A program made the translations under genes and the position numbers. From Allolobophora icterica (lineage: Eukaryota; Annelida; Clitellata; Crassiclitellata; Lumbricidae), in the NCBI GenBank assembly GCA_963556255.1, contig OY744604.1:76214736-76278735 (forward strand): a stretch of DNA of 64,000 bases, given 5' to 3'. The number at the start of each line of letters is the position of its first letter. Within the stretch, counting starts at the first letter, position 1. The notes under the pieces are model-generated. The model saw only the letters and a list, made by a program, of their open reading frames with translations, was not told the origin of the DNA and did no database searches. Below are positions 56,600 to 64,000 of the stretch, piece after piece.

Positions 56600-57460
56600 G
56601 GTAATAGAATATCTTATCGACCTATAAACATGCTGACTGGTCCTCTTGGACAATGCTTCATGGAGTCACACAGCGGTCTGCTGTATACATGCATATCATA
56701 ACTTCATTTTCCGTTGGTTTATTCTATGCGACGTGACATGATGTTACTTTACCTTAGCTTACGTAGTTTGCAGAGAGCTAGCTTTGACCAGTCGGATATA
56801 ATTATTAGCTTTAGATTGGTCATTAGGCTTGCCTTTACGTTCATTCTAGTCAATATTGGGAGATAAACCCACAGCTCACTTGCTGGTTTCATATAAAGTC
56901 TTGATGATGTTGAACTGAAGGACTACCCGCATTTTTTGCAACTGACTTACCGCAATTGTTCAACCTCTCATTCATGCAAAAGTTTCTGTTTACAGAATTG
57001 ACAACCCTTATTAAGTAATTATTCTCTCCACTATCATTACACGGACGCTTGTTTCTGTTGGCTAAATGTGTTGCAGGTCTTCTGTTTCGTAATTATTAAA
57101 CTCCTAATGATCCGGCTAATAATTTATCACTCTTCAAATATCATATAGTACAGTAGTAGGGCCCATATATAAATATCCTGTTTCTTCCCTGAGGTCATTC
57201 GACCTGCAGGAAACCTTCTAGTTTCTTTCCTGTGTAAGCATTGCTAGAATGACAGAAAGTTTTAAAGTGTGGTACTAGAAAGTATGGAGTGTGGCGTCTC
57301 CAGTATGAGAAAGGGTAGCTGGTGCAAAGAATGGCATAACCACGTACAATGCTGGTTTAAAAACATCCCCAGTTTCATTCTGACAGTGCGGAAAGACGAA
57401 AGAAATGTGGAAGGAAATGTTGAAATGGGCAGTGGCTCCATATGGGCTTACAGGCCACGG
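56600..57460. other. Intron of receptor gene 2, no other gene seen
   Basis: A plus-strand frame from 57269 is only long because it runs into the triplet repeat. CTGCAGGAAACCTTCTAGTT at 57203 recurs at 58628. Confidence 0.45.
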
Positions 57461-57465
57461 AAAGT

Positions 57466-57477
57466 GATGATGATGAC

Positions 57478-57534
<57 letters not shown>

Positions 57535-57620
57535 GACTATAAAGTTGACGATGGGTAATGACGATGCTGCTGATGATGATGATGCTAATGACGATGGCAA
57601 TGATGAAGACGATAATGATG
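57466..57620. repeat. (GAT)n microsatellite and degenerate continuation
   Basis: ATG/GAT triplets are pure to about 57530, then interrupted. Confidence 0.95.
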
Positions 57621-57914
57621 AATAGCGGCGCCAAATCGACATCTAACCAGACATCACAAAATGCTTTAAAGAAAACTGGAAGAAAATGCAGCAGACTAAA
57701 ATTGCAAAACACATTCTTTCATCACCAACGACTGCTAATTTTTTCATAGGTCGCTTTCAATCTCTGATAGCAGCGTAATGGCCGTATGCAAAGTAGTTAT
57801 CTTTATTCAGTGCGAAATACACTATTTTATAAATTATATATAAATACTAATAAACAATTGAGAGTAAGGATATTACTTTTACGAATTTCTGAACAATCCA
57901 CAAACCATTATTAC

Positions 57915-57968
57915 CTGTGAGTGGTATGCTATCCGAAACCACGTCAGACCATGTGGTCAAGAGCGTCT
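57915..57968 (-). CDS. Receptor gene 2: stalk exon
   Basis: Acceptor CATTTTAG and donor GTAATA on the minus strand bound 54 bases, phase 1 on both sides. The peptide KTLLTTWSDVVSDSIPLT is short and polar, with serine and threonine, suited to a juxtamembrane stalk. It connects the Ig-type exon and the transmembrane exon in frame. Confidence 0.55.
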
Positions 57969-58352
57969 CTAAAATGTGATAATAAGGACTAACAATTGTC
58001 CAGTGAAGCTTAGTAAGGTGATTTGCAAAATCATTATTATAGCTTGCTTACTTAATTCCTTCTTGTCAACAGAAGATATTACAAACACTTACATGATTTA
58101 ATTCAATAAATGCCAGTATAGCTCATACTGACTATAGTTGAGTTGGGGTGAACTGTAAACGCTTCTACTATTAAAACTATTAACAGGAATAAGCCAAGCG
58201 AGTAAAAATTAACTCACTCGCAATCTCACTAACAATCTCACTCAGTCTCACAATCTTATTCACAATATTGCTCATAATCTATCTCACAATCTAACACAAT
58301 TTCACATAGTCTCAGTCGCAATCTCGCTATTTCATTCATTTCAGCCACTTAA
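57969..58352. other. Intron of receptor gene 2 with CAATCTCAC-like simple sequence
   Basis: Loose repeats of CTCACAATCT run from about 58210 to 58330. No coding signal. Confidence 0.55.
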
Positions 58353-58360
58353 CCTCACTC

Positions 58361-58554
58361 CAGTGTCTTAGTTGTCCAAAAACAACTGGGGGGGTCAAAA
58401 ATTTGCAGATTACCAAATCACATAATCACATAGACCAAACACCAGTTTTTTGTAGTAAAGTAACCCCCCAACATATTTTCAGTTACTTAGCTGAGGGGGT
58501 TAGAAAGAGAACTAGGGGGGTTGAACCCCCAACCCCCCGACAACTAAAACACTG
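58361..58554. mobile_element. hAT-like MITE, 194 bp, TSD CCTCACTC
   Basis: The ends CAGTGTCTTAGTTGTC and, reverse complemented, CAGTGTTTTAGTTGTC differ at one base. CCTCACTC flanks both sides (58353-58360 and 58555-58562). Confidence 0.92.
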
Positions 58555-58828
58555 CCTCACTCAATCCACTTACAATCTCATAATATCCCAACCTCACAAC
58601 CTCTCTAATTCGCCCACGAAGACAGACCTGCAGGAAACCTTCTAGTTTCTAACAGATACAGGCATACAGGTAGAAGGTGAAAGAATTAGTAGAAAGACAA
58701 CACAATAAGAGACTCGTTAAATTACAAAGCGAATCCAGCGTGAAAACACTTTCACTGTTAGCAACATGTGGGAGAAGAAACTTGAAAATTAATGACCTGT
58801 CTGAAAATTTTAAACTGAATTTACTCAC

Positions 58829-58960
58829 TGTGAATAAGTCTGGACTGTTCTGTGCTTGGTTGAATTATTGTTGCAACTCCAGTAGGCGTGCAATGCCAAC
58901 CTCCAATAGTCCTGTTGTTACCTCTGATACGTAATATTCCGACACTTGAAGAATTATTGC
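58829..58960 (-). CDS. Receptor gene 2: second half of the Ig-like domain
   Basis: Acceptor ATAATGACAG and donor GTGAGT on the minus strand bound 132 bases, phase 1 on both sides. The peptide has GNNSSVGILRIRGNNRTIGG then WHCTPTGVATII and QPSTEQSRLIH. LRI followed by GGWHC fits the E and F strands of an Ig domain, with the conserved late cysteine. It completes the domain begun in the 60792-61046 exon. NNS and NRT are glycosylation sequons. Confidence 0.6.
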
Positions 58961-58969
58961 CTGTCATTA

Positions 58970-60232
58970 TAATTACATACATTTTCAAATTGTTAGTTCT
59001 TTATCTGTTTCCTATCAGTCAATTTACAGCCAATTCAGAGTTAGAGCTCTTGCCAATAAATAGGCTGGCATCAGGTAGTTAGACTTCCTGAGTGCCGATT
59101 AATCTTTTTATGGATGTAAGACACAGCGTGATAGATCTGAGCTACATAAATCACTGTATCAGATGCAAAAGTGGTCTCTCTGTGTCTCTCTTTCTTCATA
59201 CGAAAGTTCACTTTCATTACCGTTTAATTGGTGCAAAAACCTTCTTCAGCCGATTGATAATGTCTATCAGTTTCTAAAGACTTTCACTGTACCATTATGC
59301 TACACATATTTACAAATTTTGCATTGACATAATGGTACAGTGGCAAATTGATGAATTGCCCAATACGTTGCTCTTGGGCTCTATAGACCCGGTCCTAGGG
59401 TGGCAATATCTGGGGGGAAGCATAATACGCCGCCTTTAATTTTTTAAATATGTAGTAATATGCCGCTGTTTTTTTTAAAATAAGTAATAAGCTTAATATT
59501 GGGGGAGATTAAACGGTAGCATGTCGATAAAATGAAATAAATTAGAATAAGAGGAACCCGTGAATTGAGATGAAAAATATTATAAAACTTTTAAAATGCA
59601 AAGAATCCCAAAAAGAGGAGCATCCATGCAAACCAATTCTCACAGTTTGACGCAATGTACGTGTGACAAGGTCGGATACGTAACTCAGGTCACCGGAAAA
59701 TCTCTGTGCTCGTATTTGTGTCAAGGGGGTGGCATTCAGACGGGGCCTGTAGGTGGAAGACTAAAAAATCAGGCCCTGTTTGTGCTTTAAATTCAGGCCA
59801 GTCATATAAATTCTTTAAAATATTATTCAGTAATAATAATAACCAATATATTTAACCAAGAATTCTATAGTTCAGTGCATCGGCCGATGGTTGTTACTAA
59901 GCAATATCGTTGCTTAGCCAAATAGATTCTAGAACGAGTCCGGTCATGTTTCAGAATCTAGAGCCAGCGTAAGATTAACAGTCAGTCACTTGAGAGTCAA
60001 TGTGGAACCTTGCGCTTGACGATAATTATAGATGAAAGCAGTGAATCATCGATTACATTCTTAACTATTGTTTACAGTTTCTAAAAGTTTCGAGAACTTA
60101 GTCTACATGTAAAACACTGCAATATGTACATTCAATTCTTCAATAACTAGATAGTAGATTAGGAATTAAATGAAAGGCAGATGTTGATTCGAAAAGCGAC
60201 AGTTACTTAAATATTAATCTTTCCATTTTAAA
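58970..60232. other. Intron of receptor gene 2; one small hairpin
   Basis: CTGTACCATTATG at about 59288 and CATAATGGTACAG at about 59329 form an exact 13-bp inverted repeat around a 28-base loop. Nothing else is recognised. Confidence 0.5.
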
Positions 60233-60244
60233 CTAGTGGATTTG

Positions 60245-60745
60245 CCCGTCATTATGACGGGAGAGGTAGGCATGGGGAGTGAGGGAGTGAAGGATGGATG
60301 GAGAGAGGGACAGAGGTAGGGGACAGAGGTAGGGCGGGATGGAGGGTGGGAGGCATAGACAGACTTACTAACTACTGTTTTTCTGTGTGTCAATCCGTCT
60401 GTCTGTCTGACCGTCCGTCCGTCTGCCTGTCTAACTTTGCGTCTGTACGTCTATCTCCCTAGTGCCCAGTGTTCGTAGGCGGGGCGAATTTCAGGCGTCC
60501 GTGTTATATTGCATCGGCTATAATCAGTCTTCGCTTCGTCCTCCTCCTCCTCAAGAGTGACCAAGGTAAGGCGGGAGGAAGGGTGGAGAGAGGGAGAGAG
60601 AGAGGTATAGACAGACTTAATAACTGGTGTTTGTCTGTTTGACCGTCCGTCCGTCTGGCTTTGCGTGTGTACGTCTATCTCCGTAGTGTCCAGTGTTCGT
60701 GGGCGGGGCCAATTTCGGGCGCCTGTGATAGCGTTTATCGACACG
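60245..60745. repeat. Tandem duplication of about 252 bp beside the Ig exon
   Basis: ATAGACAGACTTA at 60356 and 60608, CCGTCCGTCCGTCTG, GTACGTCTATCTCC, CCAGTGTTCGT and GGCGGGGC recur in the same order. Upstream lies CCCGTCATTATGACGGG at 60245, a perfect short palindrome. Confidence 0.8.
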
Positions 60746-60791
60746 CAGAGCTTGGAAACTATATTAATGAATGCTTTACAGTAACTATTAC

Positions 60792-61046
60792 CCCATTCGC
60801 AGGTATTGTTTTCTCCAGAACAGATTGTCAGGAAGACATTTGTGTTCACTGACTGCTTGTTTACAGTGCATGAGCTTTCGAATACACATTCTACAGTGTC
60901 ATTCGAAGCGTTGCATGACGCATTCCAAGAAGTGTTTTCCAGTGTCAGCCACTCAAGTACCGGCGTCAGATTTTCAACGTAACGAAAACTGCAGACTATC
61001 TTCCTTGACGGAGAAGCCGTACTTTCGTCACAAGACGGAGTTCGAT
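60792..61046 (-). CDS. Receptor gene 2: first half of a cysteine-rich Ig-like domain
   Basis: Acceptor TATGTGTACAG and donor GTAATA on the minus strand bound 255 bases, phase 1 on both sides. The peptide includes SRKIVCSFRYVENLTPVLEW (early cysteine and core tryptophan). It then has extra cysteines (SWNASC, TVECVFESSC, FLTICSGENNTCEWG) and at least five N-glycosylation sequons. The late cysteine of the fold is in the next exon at 58829-58960. The signal-peptide exon was not found and may lie beyond 61.1 kb. Confidence 0.65.
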
Positions 61047-61261
61047 CTGTACACATAATGTTTGTATCCTATTTACATGAAACATCAATTCCTCAGAGTG
61101 GAGTGCATTGCAGGGCTTATTCTTTGTTCTGCAGATTATTCCATTACCAAATTAACCTGCTTTATGACATATACAAGGATCTAGGGTTGTTAGACGTGGC
61201 CTCAGCAGGCTTGAACCCGAAGTCTATCTGTTACTTAACCATACAATTGCGATACCCACTA

Positions 61262-61302
<41 letters not shown>

Positions 61303-61303
61303 C
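61262..61303. repeat. (TA)n microsatellite, target of the next element
   Basis: TA repeat with TATATATC at its end, which is duplicated after the hAT-like element. Confidence 0.85.
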
Positions 61304-61705
61304 CAGGGCTGTAGTGGTAAAATTAGAGGTGACTATACCTTACCGGTGAGCAGCGGCGTCACTAGGGCTGGTGTCACCCACAAAATAATGTGATGATCTT
61401 TTTTAGGAATTCGTCTAAGAAAAATGTATGACTTTTTAGCAATTCTCAGAAAATATCTTGACTTTTTACGATTTCGTCTCTGAAAAAGTTGATGACCTTT
61501 TTTTAAGTCATTCGCCCTCAAAACCGCTCAAAACCTCTCTTTTTCTCAAAATTTCATTGCTCAGTGGCTACGCTGTCTCTAGAGAGGTAAGTATACGCTG
61601 TATACCCGCGTATACCCTCGTCTACAGCCCTGAGTATACGCTCTCAAATTTCTCTAGAGGTCAGTATACGCTGTATACCCGCGTATATCCTCGACTACAG
61701 CCCTG
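61304..61705. mobile_element. hAT-like element, 402 bp, TSD TATATATC
   Basis: It begins CAGGGCTGTAGTGG and ends CTCGACTACAGCCCTG. TATATATC flanks both sides (61296-61303 and 61706-61713). The right arm is tandemly duplicated (TATACGCTGTATACCCGCGT twice). The middle, from about 61351 to 61575, has its own CAGCGGCGTCACTAG and GTGGCTACGCTG ends and may be a nested MITE. Relatives lie at 240-292 and 29767-29890. Confidence 0.85.
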
Positions 61706-61769
61706 TATATATCTATTTATATATTATATATTCTTACCTTCGTACATATATTCGAAGACAAATACGCAC

Positions 61770-62300
61770 GATGAAGATCGTAATCGTAATCGAAATCTCT
61801 AAACTTCTAAAGCGCCATTCAAAGACCAAGCGCATGGCACCAGCCTATTCCCGAGCGCTACGTCAAATCAAAGAGTAGAAGAAAAAAGATCACTGATGAC
61901 AACATTAAGAGAAAGACAAAAGAACTGGATTGGACACATATTAAGAGGAGACTCCCTCTTGAAGGAAATCATAGAGGGGAGACTGGAGGGAAAGAGAAGG
62001 AGAGGAAGACCGCGACAGATGATGATGGGATGGATGATGACCGAAGGATACAGCGGAATGAAGAGAAGAGCACAGCAAAGAGAGGAATGGTGTCATTGGA
62101 AGTGGAAACCTGCCGAAGGGCAGATAACTTAAAGAAGAAGAGAAGACGTCAAATCAGAAGGGTTTTTCCAAACAGTAGTCCAAAGGAAGTCCGAGGCCGA
62201 TTTTCAGGTGGCCAGATCAAGAGCAGAGGCAGAGCAGCTGTCCAGGCGGGTTTCGTTATTGTAGGGAGCTGTAGGTTAGTGATAGGACTTTGAAGTGGAT
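61770..62300 (-). mobile_element. CR1/L2-like LINE 3' end, split by another LINE
   Basis: 61780-61870 and 62147-62300 together match 33430-33690 and the inverse of 1995-2220. At the low-coordinate end the reverse strand has GGCGCTTTAGAAGTTTA and a GATTACGATTACGAT tail, so the LINE reads on the minus strand. Confidence 0.7.
61871..62146 (+). mobile_element. 5'-truncated LINE insertion with target duplication
   Basis: ACGTCAAATCA occurs on both sides (61860-61870 and 62147-62157). In between, a plus-strand frame reads RERQKNWIGHILRGDSLLKE, then EGRLEGKRRRGRPRQ, the typical extreme C-terminus of a LINE reverse transcriptase protein (WIGHxLR...GRPR). A purine-rich tail (AAAGAAGAAGAGAAG) ends it. 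It is a different LINE family from the host repeat. Confidence 0.8.
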
Positions 62301-62314
62301 TCGCTGTAAGATTT

Positions 62315-63214
62315 TTAGCCAATGCAGTTATTGGAGGATTCGTTCATTAATTCATTCTGAGTATTTATATTGCAATGACGGGACACCGCCAAACTAGGCT
62401 GCCATCCTAGAGGAGATGCGTTCTGAGGCTGGAAGCCAGTGCAGGACGTCGCGCACATAGCCAGAGACAGAGGCGTATTTTGGAATACGACCAATAAGTC
62501 CAGCAGCAGAATAAAGGACCCGGTCAAGTCGCCCTATTAGGCCCTTGCAGTGGTCGACTCTACCAGTGACAAAGGCATGGACCGAGATGACCGCAGCCTC
62601 ATGGGAGAGCGACCTCAGTACAACACGCAACTGCCGGAGCTGGTAATAGCAGTTCCGCGTGACCGAGAGAGACTAAGCTCTTGATTCAGCGTAACTCCTA
62701 GATCCTGAACAGTTAAGGAGAAAGTGATGCGGGGAAAGCCAATAGGTGTAGGACAACCCCCACAGTTGCCTACGAGCACCAAGCCAAATGAACTGAGTTT
62801 TGGACGGGTTCAGAGTGCAATCGGTTTGAGGCCATCCAAGCTGAAAGGGCATCAATGACACGGCACGTCAACCCCACAGAAGATACTGCATCAGCTGCGC
62901 GGCAGTGAACATAATGGTTGAAAGTCGTCAACATAAAGCTGATGAAGCAGCTCACATGACTGTAGCAAAGAGCTGACATCAGAAGTAAACAGAAAGTAGC
63001 GTAGCGGGCCCAGGATGGACCCCTAGGGTAAACCAAAGAGGGTGGGGACCCAGCGGGACCTGGATGAACCAGGAATAAAAGAGTTAGTGCGACGAGAAAG
63101 AAAGGATGATAGCCGGTCTAACGGTTTGCCAATTAGCCCAAAGGAAACAGAGAGACGCTGGAGAAGTATAGCATGATCGACAGAGTCGAATGCCGAGCTA
63201 ACCTCAAAGAGGAT
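62315..63214 (-). mobile_element. CR1/L2-like reverse transcriptase fragment A
   Basis: Read on the minus strand: SAFDSVDHAILLQRLSVSFG, RSRWVPTLFGLP, then SILGPL, LYVDDF (the catalytic box, about 62924-62935), LNPSKTQFIWLG, and later VDHCKGLIGRLDRVLYSAAG and DVLHWLPASERI. This is the motif order of a CR1/L2 polymerase. Frames change several times, so the copy is dead. Confidence 0.85.
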
Positions 63215-64000
63215 GGGAGGGATATGATGATATGTGGGCGTTCCAGTGACAGCCCTGGCTAGTGAGTTTTGGATAAGTTGCAGACTCTTGATTTGAGTGG
63301 ATTCAAGGTTGAGGAGGTGAGAATTACAGTAATCGAGCCTTGAATAAACAATGAAGGTAGCAATGGTGGAGGCAGTTTTAAGCTCGAGCATGGGCCGGAT
63401 GCGACAGATGTCACGAATGTGCAGGAAGCAGAAGTACGAGGGTTTGGAGACGTGGTTAGAGAAGGAGAATTGTGGGTCAAAAGTAACATCAAGATTGCGT
63501 AGATGAAGGTAAGAGACGATGAGTTAGTCGATAGGCGTATGGAAGGGTCAGGGATTTTCTTGATTTGATCAGGAAGGCCTAGGATGACGAATTCAGTTTT
63601 GGAGGGGTTAAGGCGGAGGAGAGTGGATGACATCCACTGTGAGGTAAGGTTAACCACGTTGGGTAATTGTGTGATGAAGGATTATTGGAGGTGGAAGAAC
63701 AGCTTGTGGAAAAGGATATGTAGAGTTGGGTGTCGTCTGTGTAGAGGTTCTGGTCAACAGAGGAGGAATTTATGAGGTGGCTTAAAGGTGTGGTATACAG
63801 GATGAATGGGAATGGACCCAGGGCGAAGTGTTGATGGAAACCACAGGAGAGAGGGAGGGATTTCGAGCAGTGACTGAGGCTTTAACAGCAAAGGGCATGG
63901 AAGATAAATAGGAATGGGACCAGAGTAGAGCAATGTCAGAGACGCCAAACCATGAAGATAGTCGTTGAAGGGGGCTGTGATCGATGGTGTCGAATGCGGC
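63215..64000 (-). mobile_element. CR1/L2-like reverse transcriptase fragment B
   Basis: Read on the minus strand from the window edge: AAFDTIDHSPL near 63999, LNPSKTEFVILGLPDQIKKI, FSFSNHVSKP, SRLDYCNSHLLNLESTQIKS and LIQNSLARAVTGTPTYHHIP. It stops at about 63215, where fragment A begins with an earlier part of the polymerase, so two separate copies are joined. Related to 35240-35650. It runs off the window. Confidence 0.85.

Noticed and set aside
56061..56653. Ser-Leu and Arg-Glu repeat frames
   Set aside because: Artefacts of the (CT)n and (GT)n tracts.
58829..58923. Alternative acceptor at 58923 for the second Ig-half exon
   Set aside because: Joined in phase 1 it runs into a stop; the acceptor at 58961 keeps the frame open and gives the Ig motif.

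Overview
The window looks like nuclear DNA of an animal, most likely a marine invertebrate deuterostome and probably an echinoderm. This is inference. It rests on the spliced immunoglobulin-type receptor exons, the very frequent TAGGCCTA-type words, and the mix of Ty3/gypsy, CR1/L2-like, hAT and tRNA-SINE elements. I saw no rRNA, no true tRNA gene, no CRISPR array and no bacterial-style operon.

Host genes: two candidate cell-surface receptor genes lie on the minus strand. Gene 1 (about 3.8-6.8 kb) has two Ig-like exons and a transmembrane exon. Gene 2 (about 46.1-61.0 kb) is pieced together from seven small exons: a cysteine-rich Ig-like domain split over two exons, a stalk, a transmembrane helix, and three cytoplasmic exons. 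One cytoplasmic exon carries an ITIM-type tyrosine motif and another a second tyrosine. Six of the seven gene 2 exons end in phase 1 and every junction keeps the frame, which is the best evidence that the gene is real. Decayed copies of a cytoplasmic exon, inside diverged duplicated blocks at 7.8 and 39.9 kb, suggest a locally expanded receptor family. Signal-peptide exons and final exons were not found.

Mobile DNA dominates the rest. A Ty3/gypsy element fills 15617-26794. It has 2,218-bp LTRs with no difference that I saw, TG...CA ends, a primer site matching the 3' end of tRNA-Leu, a polypurine tract and a TA-repeat target. Its long Gag-Pol frame is open from inside the 5' LTR across the primer site. 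The element is defective: part of RNase H is replaced by a segment related to its own 3' noncoding region, and the integrase core is deleted. Next to it (27.2-29.7 kb) sit two convergent coding remnants, a small cysteine-containing domain and a DDE-transposase-like protein broken by a short repeat.

At least nine hAT-type elements with 8-bp target duplications are scattered through the window. So are a Harbinger-like MITE, other inverted-repeat elements, CR1/L2-like reverse transcriptase fragments (31.7, 35.3, 41.1 and 62-64 kb), and tRNA-derived SINEs whose 3' stem resembles that of a LINE in the same window. Long microsatellites ((TA)n, (CA)n, (GAT)n, (CT)n) and a 33-bp minisatellite fill several gaps. 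The remaining intervals are AT-rich and I saw no gene in them.
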